DNA from: Thauera terpenica 58Eu
Lineage (GTDB): Bacteria > Pseudomonadota > Gammaproteobacteria > Burkholderiales > Rhodocyclaceae
Assembly (NCBI RefSeq): GCF_000443165.1
Contig: NZ_ATJV01000070.1
Span: 149,771-213,770 of the forward strand
DNA length: 64,000 nucleotides
Reading direction: 5' to 3'
Positions 1-9,058 of this stretch are shown here, piece by piece (positions within the stretch are counted from its first letter, which is position 1; every line of letters begins with the position of its first letter). Below the pieces are notes generated by a model, which saw nothing but the letters and a program-made list of their open reading frames with translations, was not told the origin of the DNA and did not search any database. The position numbers and the translations under genes were made by a program.

Positions 1-851
1 TGCGTGAGGTCGTCGCCGAAGCCGACAACCCCGTCATGCTTTACTCGATCGGCAAGGACAGCGCGGTGATGCTGCACCTGGCGATGAAAGCCTTCCACCC
101 GGCGGTGCCACCGTTTCCGCTGCTGCACGTCGATACGCGCTGGAAGTTTCGCGAGATGTACAAGTTTCGCGAGCGCATGGTCGCCGAGACCGGCATGGAC
201 CTGCTGGTGCACATCAACCCCGAGGGCGTCGAGAAGAACATCAACCCCTTCACCCACGGCTCGGCGATTCACACCGACATCATGAAGACCGAGGGCCTCA
301 AGCAGGCGCTCGACCAGTACGGCTTCGATGCCGCCTTCGGCGGCGCGCGCCGCGACGAAGAGAAGGCGCGTGCCAAGGAGCGTGTGTTCTCGTTTCGCAG
401 CGCACAACACCGCTGGGACCCGAAGAACCAGCGCCCCGAGCTGTGGAAGCTCTACAACGCGCGCAAGCACAAGGGCGAGTCGATCCGCGTGTTTCCGCTG
501 TCGAACTGGACCGAGCTCGACATCTGGCAATACATCTACCTTGAGAACGTGCCCATCGTGCCGCTCTACCTCTCGGCCGAGCGCCCGGTGGTCGAGCGTG
601 ACGGCACGCTGATCATGGTCGACGACGAGCGCATGCCGCTGCACCCGGGTGAAGTACCGATGATGAAGAAGGTGCGCTTCCGCACCCTGGGCTGCTACCC
701 GCTGACCGGCGCGGTCGAGTCCGAGGCCGACACCTTGCCGGCGATCATTCAGGAGATGCTGCTCACCAAGACCTCCGAGCGTCAGGGCCGCGTCATCGAT
801 CACGACTCGGCAGCATCCATGGAAAAGAAGAAGCAAGAGGGGTACTTCTAA
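1..851 (+). CDS. cysD: Sulfate adenylyltransferase subunit 2 (CysD), 5' truncated by window edge
   Basis: CysD is the catalytic subunit of ATP sulfurylase; with the CysN GTPase it forms adenylylsulfate (APS) from ATP and sulfate in the cytoplasm. Reading from base 3 the frame is open and gives [20 protein letters not shown], so the first ATG in the window (base 36) is internal and the true start lies upstream. The SIGKDS PP-loop motif of the ATP-pyrophosphatase fold is visible, as are the [15 protein letters not shown] stretch and the usual QEGYF C-terminus. Only about 20 residues should be missing compared with full-length CysD. The TAA stop shares one base with the ATG of cysNC, so translation is probably coupled. 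Confidence 0.97.
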   Translation, partial: REVVAEADNPVMLYSIGKDSAVMLHLAMKAFHPAVPPFPLLHVDTRWKFREMYKFRERMVAETGMDLLVHINPEGVEKNINPFTHGSAIHTDIMKTEGLKQALDQYGFDAAFGGARRDEEKARAKERVFSFRSAQHRWDPKNQRPELWKLYNARKHKGESIRVFPLSNWTELDIWQYIYLENVPIVPLYLSAERPVVERDGTLIMVDDERMPLHPGEVPMMKKVRFRTLGCYPLTGAVESEADTLPAIIQEMLLTKTSERQGRVIDHDSAASMEKKKQEGYF

Positions 852-2758
852 TGGCTCACACATCCGACCTGATCGCCACCGATATCGAGCAATATCTCAA
901 GGCACATGAGAACAAGAGCCTGCTGCGCTTCATCACCTGCGGCAGCGTGGACGACGGCAAGAGCACCCTCATCGGGCGTCTGCTGTATGAATCGAAGATG
1001 CTGTTCGAGGACCAGCTCGCTGCGGTCGAAGCCGACTCGAAGAAGTTCGGCACCCAGGGCGACGAGATCGACTTCGCCCTGCTCGTCGATGGCCTGGCCG
1101 CCGAGCGCGAGCAAGGCATCACCATCGACGTGGCCTACCGCTTCTTCTCCACCGACAAGCGCAAGTTCATCGTCGCCGACACTCCCGGCCACGAGCAGTA
1201 CACACGCAACATGGTCACCGGTGCCTCCACCGCCGACGTCGCCATCCTGATGGTCGATTCGCGCCGCGGCATCCTCACCCAGACCCGGCGCCACAGCTAT
1301 CTGGTCAAGCTGCTGGGCATCCGCCATGTGCTGGTGGCGATCAACAAGATGGATCTGGTCGATTACTCGGAAAAGACCTTCAACGACATCGTCGACGCCT
1401 ACCGCGATTTCGCCGCCCGGATCGGACTTGAGAGCCCCACCTTCATCCCGCTCTCGGCGTTCAAGGGCGACAACATCACCGACCCCAGTGCGGCCATGCC
1501 CTGGTACCACGGCACCACGCTGATGGGCTACCTGGAAACGGTGGAGATCGACGATGAGCGCATGCAGCGCGCGCCCTTCCGTCTGCCGGTGCAGTGGGTC
1601 AACCGCCCCAACCTGGACTTCCGTGGCTTTGCCGGCACCATCGCCGGCGGCGTCATCCGTCCGGGCGACCGCATCCGCGTGCAGCCTTCGGGGCGCGAGA
1701 GCACGGTGGCGCGCATCGTCACCCGCGGCGGCGATCTGGAGCAGGCCGTGTCGGGCCAGTCGATCACGCTGACCCTGAACGACGAGATCGACATCTCGCG
1801 CGGCGACGTGATCTCCACCGTCGGCGCCCCGGCCGAGACCGCCGACCAGTTCGAGATCACCCTGGTGTGGATGCACGACGAGCCCTTGCTGCCCGGGCGC
1901 CCCTACCTGCTCAAGATCGGCACCAAGACGGTCACCGCCACCATCACCGACATCAAGTACCAGGTGAACGTGAACACGCTCGAGCACGTGGCCGCCAAGA
2001 CGCTCGAGCTCAACGCCATCGGCGTGTGCAACCTGAGCCTGGACCGCCAGATCGCCTTTGATCCCTATCAGGACAACCGCGACACCGGTGGCTTCATCCT
2101 CATCGACCGCCTGAGCAACAATACCGTCGGTGCCGGCCTGCTGCACTTCGCGCTGCGCCGCGCACACAACATCCACCTGCAGCATATGGATGTGGACAAG
2201 ATCGCGCGCGCGAGCATCAAGCACCAGCAGGGCTGCGTGCTGTGGTTCACCGGCCTGTCGGGCGCGGGCAAGTCCGCGATCGCCAACCTGGTCGAGCAAA
2301 AGCTGCACGGCCTGGGCCACCACACCTATCTGCTCGACGGCGACAACGTGCGCCACGGCCTGAACAAGGACCTCGGCTTCACCGACGCCGACCGTGTGGA
2401 GAACATCCGCCGCGTGGGCGAAGTGGCCAGGCTGATGGTCGACGCCGGACTGATCGTGCTCACCGCCTTCATCTCGCCCTTCCGCGCCGAGCGCAGTATG
2501 GCGCGCAGCCTGGTGGAAGAGGGCGAGTTCGTCGAGGTCTTCGTCGACACACCGCTGGAAGTGGCCGAGCAGCGCGACGTCAAGGGCTTGTACAAGAAGG
2601 CGCGGCGCGGCGAGCTGAAGAACTTCACCGGCATCGACTCGCCCTACGAGGCGCCGGAAGAGCCCGAGATCCGTCTCGACACCACCCGCTTGTCGCTCGA
2701 GGCCGCAGCCGACGCAGTGATCACCACGCTGCGCCTGCGTGGCGTCATCAGCGACTGA
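851..2758 (+). CDS. cysNC: Bifunctional sulfate adenylyltransferase subunit 1 / APS kinase (CysN-CysC fusion)
   Basis: This 635-residue fusion makes PAPS. The N-terminal EF-Tu-like GTPase (CysN) drives APS synthesis with CysD, and the C-terminal domain phosphorylates APS. The GTPase motifs are GSVDDGKST (residues 31-39), DTPGHEQ near residue 112 and NKMD near residue 165, followed by beta-barrel domains. The APS kinase P-loop GLSGAGKS sits near residue 468 and is followed by [11 protein letters not shown]. Both halves look complete, so the cell can make PAPS for cysteine synthesis or for sulfotransferases. A long minus-strand open frame covers this gene but is only a high-GC shadow. Confidence 0.97.
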   Translation: MAHTSDLIATDIEQYLKAHENKSLLRFITCGSVDDGKSTLIGRLLYESKMLFEDQLAAVEADSKKFGTQGDEIDFALLVDGLAAEREQGITIDVAYRFFSTDKRKFIVADTPGHEQYTRNMVTGASTADVAILMVDSRRGILTQTRRHSYLVKLLGIRHVLVAINKMDLVDYSEKTFNDIVDAYRDFAARIGLESPTFIPLSAFKGDNITDPSAAMPWYHGTTLMGYLETVEIDDERMQRAPFRLPVQWVNRPNLDFRGFAGTIAGGVIRPGDRIRVQPSGRESTVARIVTRGGDLEQAVSGQSITLTLNDEIDISRGDVISTVGAPAETADQFEITLVWMHDEPLLPGRPYLLKIGTKTVTATITDIKYQVNVNTLEHVAAKTLELNAIGVCNLSLDRQIAFDPYQDNRDTGGFILIDRLSNNTVGAGLLHFALRRAHNIHLQHMDVDKIARASIKHQQGCVLWFTGLSGAGKSAIANLVEQKLHGLGHHTYLLDGDNVRHGLNKDLGFTDADRVENIRRVGEVARLMVDAGLIVLTAFISPFRAERSMARSLVEEGEFVEVFVDTPLEVAEQRDVKGLYKKARRGELKNFTGIDSPYEAPEEPEIRLDTTRLSLEAAADAVITTLRLRGVISD

Positions 2759-2786
2759 AGCGCTCGACTCATCGGCTCCCGACCGC

Positions 2787-2820
2787 CCCTCCCCGGCAGC
2801 CCCGCGGCTGTCGGGGAGGG
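2787..2820. terminator. GC-rich hairpin between cysNC and cysQ
   Basis: CCCTCCCCGGCAGCC (2787-2801) pairs with GGCTGTCGGGGAGGG (2806-2820) across a 4-base loop, with one G-U pair in RNA. No T-run follows, so it may be a weak terminator, an attenuator or an mRNA-stabilising stem within the cys operon. It begins about 30 bases after the cysNC stop. Confidence 0.5.
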
Positions 2821-2862
2821 CGCCGCAGGGCCGCCAACTGAACGTTCCACCCAGGACTCGCC

Positions 2863-3645
2863 ATGACTCAGTCTTACGCCCCCCAGGCCTTACTCGACGC
2901 GCTGCTGCCCATCGCACGTCAAGCCGGCGCGGCCATCATGAACATCTACGCCACCGACTTCGAGGTGCGCGGCAAGGACGACGCCTCGCCCGTGACCGAA
3001 GCCGACGAGTGCGCCGAAGCGCTCATCCTGCCCGCACTGGCCAGCCTCACGCCGGACATCCCGATCGTCGCCGAAGAAGCCGTTGCCGCCGGCCACATCC
3101 CCAGCGTGGGCGAGCGCTTCTGGCTGGTCGACCCGCTGGACGGCACCAAGGAGTTCATCAACCGCAATGGCGAATTCACGGTGAACATCGCCCTCATCGA
3201 AAACGGCTCACCGGTCCTGGGCGTGGTCTTCGCACCTGCGCTCGATCGCCTGTTTGCCGGCGCGGTCGGGCTGGGCTCTTTCGTCGAAGACCAGGGTGTA
3301 CGCCGCAACATCGCCTGCCGCAGCGAGCCCGCCGCGGGCCTGACCGTGGTTGCCAGCCGTTCGCACGGCGATGCCGATGCGCTCGCCAGCTTCCTCGCCG
3401 GGCGCAAGGTCGCCAGCCAGACCAATGCCGGCTCATCGCTCAAGCTATGCCTGGTGGCCGCGGGCGAAGCCGATGTCTACCCGCGTCTGGGGCGCACCAT
3501 GGAATGGGACATCGCCGCCGGCGACGCCGTGCTGCGTGCGGCGGGCGGCATCGTACGCACGCTCGACGGCCCTGCGCTGCGCTATGGCAAAGCCGATTTC
3601 GCCAATCCGCATTTCGCCGCCTGGGGCAAAACCGCCGCAGCCTGA
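2863..3645 (+). CDS. cysQ: 3'(2'),5'-bisphosphate nucleotidase CysQ
   Basis: CysQ hydrolyses PAP, the by-product of PAPS reduction and of sulfotransferases, to AMP and phosphate, relieving PAP toxicity. The 260-residue protein has the inositol-monophosphatase fold. Metal-site motifs include EEA near residue 70 and VDPLDGTKEF near residue 88, and the distal motif EWDIAAGDA lies near the C-terminus. Length is close to E. coli CysQ (246). It lies 104 bases after cysNC on the same strand, giving a cysD-cysNC-cysQ set in which PAPS is made and its by-product cleared. An AGGA ribosome-binding sequence precedes the ATG. Confidence 0.95.
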   Translation: MTQSYAPQALLDALLPIARQAGAAIMNIYATDFEVRGKDDASPVTEADECAEALILPALASLTPDIPIVAEEAVAAGHIPSVGERFWLVDPLDGTKEFINRNGEFTVNIALIENGSPVLGVVFAPALDRLFAGAVGLGSFVEDQGVRRNIACRSEPAAGLTVVASRSHGDADALASFLAGRKVASQTNAGSSLKLCLVAAGEADVYPRLGRTMEWDIAAGDAVLRAAGGIVRTLDGPALRYGKADFANPHFAAWGKTAAA

Positions 3646-3820
3646 GCAGGCAAAAACCGAGCTTTATTCAGTTTCTTCAAAACGGAATCGGTCGCGCGTC
3701 GCAACGCATTGTTATATAGAATGTTTTTCACGACGCGCGGATTCTCTCACAGCCCCGAATGCGAGTAGTCAGCGCGGCATTGGTTTGCTCAAATGAAGTT
3801 CATTCAGAGCACAAGAAGCC

Positions 3821-4492
3821 ATGGCCGCCAGGCACTCTCCCCTCCGCCGCAACCCCACTCAATCCCGCGCCGAAGCCACGCTGAAGGCGATTCGTGAGGC
3901 GACGCTCAGAATCCTGAAAGAGGAGGGGCCGGCGCGCCTGAACACCAACCGCATTGCCGAAGTGGCGGGCATCAGTATCGGCAGCCTGTACCAGTACTAC
4001 GCCGACAAACATGCGATTGCGGCCGACATCTGCAACGAATTGCTGATGTCCGAACTGGGCGACATCAAGCGCCTGGATCGTCAGACATTGAGTCTGGCGC
4101 GCGACTCACTGGATTCGACCCTCGCATTCTTCGTCGAAGAGCACGTCGCTCGCCACCGCCGCCTGTACCAGCAGCTCAAGGGCTTCTATCTCGAGATCCA
4201 CTGGAGTTACGACTTCGAGGTGTACTCGCGCAAGCTCTACCCGAACAAACCGAGCACCGCCGAGTGGCTGCCCTCAGCCCTCCAACAACACCACGCCGTG
4301 CTGCGCGTGCACGATTTCGAGCTTGCCGCCCAGATGGTGGTGAACGCGCTCGAAGGCACGATCCACGCCACGCTGGATCGCAACCCGGATCTGATCCTGA
4401 GCCAGGCCTTCGTCGACGAGTTGCAGGCGATGCTCGTCAATTACCTCAAGAAGACACCCACTGAGGGAGCCCCCCCTCTCCCTGAGGAGTGA
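3821..4492 (+). CDS. TetR/AcrR family transcriptional regulator
   Basis: A 223-residue one-component regulator. The N-terminal helix-turn-helix region (about residues 15-65) reads as a typical TetR domain, with LNTNRIAEVAGISIGSLYQYY followed by DKHAI. The C-terminal ligand-binding half is not diagnostic. The gene stops three bases before the GTG of the sulfotransferase gene and probably leads that operon, so it is a candidate autoregulator of it. The 175-base upstream gap is AT-richer than its surroundings and contains TTATATAGAAT, a plausible -10 region, but I could not define a clean operator. The effector is unknown. Confidence 0.9.
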   Translation: MAARHSPLRRNPTQSRAEATLKAIREATLRILKEEGPARLNTNRIAEVAGISIGSLYQYYADKHAIAADICNELLMSELGDIKRLDRQTLSLARDSLDSTLAFFVEEHVARHRRLYQQLKGFYLEIHWSYDFEVYSRKLYPNKPSTAEWLPSALQQHHAVLRVHDFELAAQMVVNALEGTIHATLDRNPDLILSQAFVDELQAMLVNYLKKTPTEGAPPLPEE

Positions 4493-4495
4493 ATC

Positions 4496-5674
4496 GTGTT
4501 CTATTACTTCGACTTCAGCGTCTGGTTCAAGCTGCTGCGTCTGGTCAGCAAGGAAAAGAACGATCGCCAGCGCCGCGGGCTGTACAAGTTGCTGCTGCTG
4601 CACATCCCGCTGCGCGCGAGCGTCACCGCGCTATGCTTTTTTCTCGATGGCATCCTCTTCCCCGCACTGTGGCGCACCCAGGTGAAGACGCCGGTGTTCA
4701 TCATCGGTCATGCGCGCAGCGGCACCACGCTGGCACACCGCCTGATGAGTGCGGACGAACGCTTCTCGACCTTCAAGTACTACGAGTTGCTGCTGCCCTC
4801 ACTGCTGCAGAAAAAACTTGTGCATCTCGCGGCCTGGATCGACGCCAGGGTGCTCGGCGGGGTGCTCGAGCGCAAGCTGCAGGCCTGGGAGAAGCGCAAG
4901 TTCGGCCCGACGCAGCACATCCACAAGATGGGGCTGACGATCCCGGAAGAAGACGACCTGCTCTACTTCAACTCCTGCGCCTCCGGCTTCTGGCTCACCA
5001 AGCTGCCCTACATGAGCGAGCTCGATTTCTTCCACGTCGACCAGCGTTCCCCCGCCAGCCGGCGCCGCATGATGAAATTCTACAAGGAGTGCGTGCGCCG
5101 CCAGCTCTACATCAATGGCAGCGAGCGCATCCACCTGAGCAAGAACCCCACCTACTGTGGTCGCGTCGAGGCGCTGATCGAAACTTTCCCCGACGCCCGC
5201 TTCGTCGTCCTCTACCGTAACCCTTACGAGACCATCCCCAGCCTGCTCAAGCTGCTCAACGTGGGCTGGAAGCTGCAAGGCAACCTGTCCAGGGAGCGTG
5301 TGCGCGAGTCCAACGAAGTCATGACCGGGCTGTCCTACGAGACCTATCTCCACCCACGCGAAGTCCTCGCGCGTCACCCCGAAACTCCGCACGCAATCAT
5401 CGACTACCGCCGCCTGACCACCGACCCCAAGGGCTGCATCGAAGACGTGTACCGCGACCTCGGCCTCGACATCACCCCGGCCTACGCCGCCTTCCTCGAG
5501 GCCGAAGCCGCACGCACGCGGCGCCACGAAACCGAGCATCGCTACAGCCTGGCCGAGTTCGGCCTGGATGATCAGGACATCCGCCGGCGACTCGCCCCCC
5601 TGTTCGAAGAGTTCCAGTGGGACGAGCACATTCCCGCCAAGCCAGAAGACGAGAAGGAAGCCACTCATGCATGA
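4496..5674 (+). CDS. PAPS-dependent sulfotransferase family protein (GTG start)
   Basis: A 392-residue protein of the Sulfotransfer_3-like family, which moves a sulfonate group from PAPS to a hydroxyl or amine acceptor. VFIIGHARSGTTLAHRL (from about residue 67) is the 5'-phosphosulfate-binding loop. ARFVVLYRNPYETIPSLL (about residue 232 on) is the 3'-phosphate-binding region. A GTG start is chosen because GAGGAG lies about 8 bases upstream and it begins three bases after the tetR stop. The gene overlaps the next by 8 bases. cysD, cysNC and cysQ, which make the donor and remove PAP, lie just upstream. The acceptor is unknown; a sterol or lipid hydroxyl is conceivable given the wider locus. Confidence 0.85.
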   Translation: MFYYFDFSVWFKLLRLVSKEKNDRQRRGLYKLLLLHIPLRASVTALCFFLDGILFPALWRTQVKTPVFIIGHARSGTTLAHRLMSADERFSTFKYYELLLPSLLQKKLVHLAAWIDARVLGGVLERKLQAWEKRKFGPTQHIHKMGLTIPEEDDLLYFNSCASGFWLTKLPYMSELDFFHVDQRSPASRRRMMKFYKECVRRQLYINGSERIHLSKNPTYCGRVEALIETFPDARFVVLYRNPYETIPSLLKLLNVGWKLQGNLSRERVRESNEVMTGLSYETYLHPREVLARHPETPHAIIDYRRLTTDPKGCIEDVYRDLGLDITPAYAAFLEAEAARTRRHETEHRYSLAEFGLDDQDIRRRLAPLFEEFQWDEHIPAKPEDEKEATHA

Positions 5675-7118
5675 CATCCCCCCCCAACACCAGCAGGCGC
5701 TGGAGACCGTCACCGCCCACCTCCAGCTCACCGATCCCGCCGCGCGCGATGCCGCAGCCATGCTGCGCAAGGCCTGGGACGGCATGCTCGAGCAGCTCGT
5801 CGACGCACGTAACGCGATCGACGATCCCAAGCTGTGGCCGCCGCCGGCCACGCCGCGCAACCTCGCCGAAGGTTATCGCTACGTGCTGGGCTTTCTCTAC
5901 GGCTCGATCTCGCGCTGCCTCGGCCCGACGCCCGAGTTTCCCTATTTCGTGCGCGCCATCCAGCCGCTCAACCGATCGACCATCGACAACTGCGACGCGA
6001 TCTACCTGATGGCGCCGATCGACGGCAACTACAGTTACACCATCCGCGGGCGCGCAGCCGACAGCAGCGCATGGCGTGGCGAAAAGGCCCCGGCCGGCGC
6101 GCGCAAGGCGCCCCACTACGTGATCTTCGAGACCCCCAGCGGCTACTCGGGCGAGAGCGGCAGCCTCAAGGAGATGAAGCCCGGTACGCGCATCAACTGC
6201 GCCGAACTCGACAGCACCGAGCTCAAGGTCGACGCCGACGGCCGCTTCGAGATCCTGCTCGCGCCGGAAAAGCCCGCCGGCTACGAAGGCAACTTCATGC
6301 TCACCCGCGCCAGCCGCACGCGCAAGCAAAAGGATGGCAGCAGCGTCACGCGCGAATACGTCAGCCAGCTGGTGATGCTGCGCGAGCTGTTCTCCGATTG
6401 GGAAAATGAAGACCTGCTCGAGCTCTTCATCTACCGCAATGATCTGCTCGGCAAGCCGATGCCGCCCTACACCGCTGAGCTCGCCGCGCATCAGATCGCC
6501 GAGATCGGCCGTTTCACCCGCAACCAGGTACATTTCTGGAACGAGTTCTACGCCGTCGTATGCGAGGTCTACGGCGACATGAACGGCGACGGCGAGCGCT
6601 TCATGCCGCGCAACGACTTCAACAAACCCAACGCCGCCTCGCTTGCCACCGCCGGCGGCATGGCGACCAACGTCTACTGCGGCGGCATGTTCGAGCTCGC
6701 CGCCGACGAGGCGCTGGTGATCGAAATGCATCAGCCGGTCGAGCCGGTGTACATCGGTTTCAGCCTGGGCAACATGTGGGGTGAATCGCTCGACTTCGCC
6801 AACTATCAGAGCAGCCTGGGCGGCCTGCAGGCGCAGCGCGACGCCGACAACGTATTCCGTCTCGTGATTGCGCACACCGATCCGGGCATCGCCAACTGGC
6901 TCGACACCACCGGCCAGCCCGAAGGCTACATGGCCATCCGCTGGGCCTACCCGTCCAAGCCGATGGACAAGCTGCCGTGGGCGACCGCAAAGAAAGTGGC
7001 GCTGGCCGAGGTCCGCCAGCACCTGCCCGCCGACACCCGTATGGTCACGCCCGAACAACGCCGACACGCGATCGCCATCCGCCAGGAACACGTCCAGCGG
7101 CGTTATCGCCAACACTGA
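5667..7118 (+). CDS. DUF1214-type protein of unknown function
   Basis: The start is placed at ATG 5667, which overlaps the sulfotransferase stop and gives 483 residues (MHDIPPQHQQ...). An in-frame upstream extension would run inside the sulfotransferase gene. The C-terminal third resembles DUF1214: it contains VYIGFSLGNMWGESLDFANY and, nearer the end, NWLDTTGQPEGYMAIRW, which matches the family's NWL...G...LR signature. I see no signal peptide, membrane segment or classical catalytic motif. It is translationally coupled to the sulfotransferase, so the two probably act together, but its role is unknown. Confidence 0.7.
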   Translation: MHDIPPQHQQALETVTAHLQLTDPAARDAAAMLRKAWDGMLEQLVDARNAIDDPKLWPPPATPRNLAEGYRYVLGFLYGSISRCLGPTPEFPYFVRAIQPLNRSTIDNCDAIYLMAPIDGNYSYTIRGRAADSSAWRGEKAPAGARKAPHYVIFETPSGYSGESGSLKEMKPGTRINCAELDSTELKVDADGRFEILLAPEKPAGYEGNFMLTRASRTRKQKDGSSVTREYVSQLVMLRELFSDWENEDLLELFIYRNDLLGKPMPPYTAELAAHQIAEIGRFTRNQVHFWNEFYAVVCEVYGDMNGDGERFMPRNDFNKPNAASLATAGGMATNVYCGGMFELAADEALVIEMHQPVEPVYIGFSLGNMWGESLDFANYQSSLGGLQAQRDADNVFRLVIAHTDPGIANWLDTTGQPEGYMAIRWAYPSKPMDKLPWATAKKVALAEVRQHLPADTRMVTPEQRRHAIAIRQEHVQRRYRQH

Positions 7119-7132
7119 GAGCCCACCCAGCC

Positions 7133-7984
7133 ATGGCCAACACCCTCAACAACAAGGTCGCAATCATCACCGGCGGCAGTCGCGGCATCGGTGCGGCCAT
7201 CGCCGAGCGCTTTGCCGCCGAAGGGGCGAAAGTGGTGCTCGTTGCCCGTACCCGCGCACCCGGCGGCAAGCTGCCCGGCTCACTCGACGAGACCGCTGCC
7301 CGCATCCGCGCCCAGGGCGGGAACTGCCACTGCGTGCAGGCCGATCTGGGCAGCGCAGGGGATCGCGAGCGCATCGTCACCGAAACGGTCGCCCATTACG
7401 GCGGCGTCGACATCCTGGTGAACAACGCCGCCTGGGCACGCTTCGCCCCGAGCTACGCCCAGCCCCCGGAGCGCGTCGAGCTGGCCTACGCAGTCAATGT
7501 TTTCGCCCCGCTTCATCTGTCGCAGCTGGTCATCCCGTTGATGAAGGCCTGCGGTGGGGGCTGGATCCTGAACCTGTCGAGCGTCACCAGCAAGCTGCCG
7601 CCGCCCGCACCTTACGACCCGAATGAGCGTGCCTACCGCTTCCACACCACGCACTCGCCCACCCTCTATGGCTCGACCAAGGCCGCACTCGAGCGCATGA
7701 GCGCCGGCCTGGCGATGGAACTCGCCGCCGACAACATCGCGGTCAACACCCTCGCACCGGTCGAGGCCGTCGCCAGCGCAGGCGCGCTCAAGAGCGGCTC
7801 GATCGACGATGTCGCGCACATGGAGCCGGTCGAGGCCATGGCCGAGGCCGCGCTGGCGCTATGCTCACGTGCGCAGAACACGTTGTCGGGCCGTATCTCC
7901 CTGAGCTTGCCGCTGCTGCGCGAGCTCGGCGTAAAGGTCATGAACCTCGATGGCGCCACCCCCCTGCCCGACTTCACTCTTTGA
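7133..7984 (+). CDS. Short-chain dehydrogenase/reductase (SDR)
   Basis: A 283-residue classical SDR, a cytosolic NAD(P)-dependent oxidoreductase. It has the cofactor motif GGSRGIG near residue 13, NNAAW in the central strand, the LSSV serine and the YGSTK catalytic Tyr/Lys pair. Between strand 2 and NNAAW it carries a modest insertion (about residues 40-60, with PGGKLPGSLDE). The start at ATG 7133 places the Rossmann motif at the usual distance from the N-terminus. It follows the DUF1214-type gene by 14 bases, in one operon. The substrate is unknown; a secondary alcohol or ketone of the same compound handled by the sulfotransferase is an inference. Confidence 0.88.
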   Translation: MANTLNNKVAIITGGSRGIGAAIAERFAAEGAKVVLVARTRAPGGKLPGSLDETAARIRAQGGNCHCVQADLGSAGDRERIVTETVAHYGGVDILVNNAAWARFAPSYAQPPERVELAYAVNVFAPLHLSQLVIPLMKACGGGWILNLSSVTSKLPPPAPYDPNERAYRFHTTHSPTLYGSTKAALERMSAGLAMELAADNIAVNTLAPVEAVASAGALKSGSIDDVAHMEPVEAMAEAALALCSRAQNTLSGRISLSLPLLRELGVKVMNLDGATPLPDFTL

Positions 7985-8007
7985 ACCCCTCGCCACAGGG
8001 CACCCTC

Positions 8008-9045
8008 ATGTTCGAAATATTCGCTTCCACCCCGGAAAACCTGAACCTGGCCGAGATCGGCCCCTTCGCCCAGCGCGTCGAAGCCATGGGCTACGACGGC
8101 CTGTTCGTGTCCGACGCCATCCACGACGGCCTGCTGCTCGCCTGCCAGGCCCTGTCTGCCACCACCCGGCTCAAGGTCGGCACCTCGGTGCTGGTGGTGT
8201 TTCCGCGCAGCCCGATGAACGTCGCCCTCGCCAGTTGGGATCTGCAGAAGATGTCCGGTGGTCGCTTCGAGCTCGGCATGGGCACGCAGATCAAGCAGAA
8301 CATCGAGGAGCGCTACTCCGCGCGCTGGCTGCCGCCCGCCGCCGGCATGCGTGAATACATCGGCGCGCTGCGCGCCATCTTCCACACCTTTCGCAGCGGT
8401 GAGCGCCTCAACTATGAGGGCGAGCACTACAAGTTCACCCGTCTGCAGCCCTTCTTCAACCCCGGACCGATCGACGCCCCCGACGTGCCACTCATGCTGG
8501 GCGCGGTGGGTCCGAAGATGCTCGAACTGGTGGGGCAGACGGCGGACGGCATCCACACTCACCCCACCAACACCTCGGTGCGCTACCTGAAGGAAGTCAT
8601 CCTGCCGCAGATCGCGGTGGGCGCGGCCAAGCGCGACCCCGGCCGCGCCAGACCGCTGATCTGCGCCAGCCAGTTCGTCGCCACCGGCCCGGACGACGCC
8701 ACCGTCGCCAGCGAGCGCGAGCGCTTCCGCAACATGCTGGCCTTCCTCTTCTCCACCCCGGCGTACTGGGCCAGCCTGGAGCTGTTCGGCTGGCAGCAGG
8801 TAGGCGAAGACTTGCGGGCGCTGACCCGCGAAGGGCGCTGGAAGGACATGCCGGCGGTGTTCACCGACGAGGTGCTCGACACCTTTCTCGTCTGCGGGCG
8901 CTACGACGAACTGCCCGAACACCTGCTGTCGCGCTTTGGCGGCCTGGTCGACCGCATCACGCTGACCGTCCCCGAGGACCCGGCCAACGATGCGGGTGCC
9001 GCAGCCGCCATTGCGGCGATCCGCAAGCGCACAACAACAGGCTGA
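8008..9045 (+). CDS. LLM-class (luciferase-like) flavin-dependent oxidoreductase
   Basis: A 345-residue TIM-barrel oxidoreductase of the bacterial luciferase-like superfamily, recognisable from MFEIFASTPENLNLAEIGPF at the start, GYDGLFVSD, FELGMGTQ and GADGIH-like QTADGIHTHP stretches. It resembles the subfamily often labelled F420-dependent (MSMEG_2256 type), but the sequence does not show whether FMN or F420 is used, and most betaproteobacteria lack F420. The ATG at 8008 is chosen because it opens directly on the first barrel strand; longer frames run into the SDR gene. It lies 23 bases after the SDR stop and is the last gene of this operon, converging with serA. Confidence 0.85.
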   Translation: MFEIFASTPENLNLAEIGPFAQRVEAMGYDGLFVSDAIHDGLLLACQALSATTRLKVGTSVLVVFPRSPMNVALASWDLQKMSGGRFELGMGTQIKQNIEERYSARWLPPAAGMREYIGALRAIFHTFRSGERLNYEGEHYKFTRLQPFFNPGPIDAPDVPLMLGAVGPKMLELVGQTADGIHTHPTNTSVRYLKEVILPQIAVGAAKRDPGRARPLICASQFVATGPDDATVASERERFRNMLAFLFSTPAYWASLELFGWQQVGEDLRALTREGRWKDMPAVFTDEVLDTFLVCGRYDELPEHLLSRFGGLVDRITLTVPEDPANDAGAAAAIAAIRKRTTTG

Positions 9046-9058
9046 GTCGCTTTCAGGC

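Noticed and set aside
848..2917. 689-residue minus-strand open frame antisense to cysNC
   Set aside because: It is the reverse complement of a clear, complete CysN-CysC gene, with low-complexity Ala/Gly/Val/Asp/His composition typical of antisense frames in GC-rich DNA, and no recognisable domain.
5472..7115. 547-residue minus-strand open frame over the DUF1214-type gene
   Set aside because: The plus-strand gene is coupled to the sulfotransferase and has DUF1214-like motifs; the antisense frame has no domain and no ribosome-binding site that I can see.
8008..9045. Calling the luciferase-like protein F420-dependent
   Set aside because: Sequence similarity to the F420 subfamily is visible by eye only, no F420 biosynthesis genes are in the window, and FMN-dependent relatives share the same motifs.
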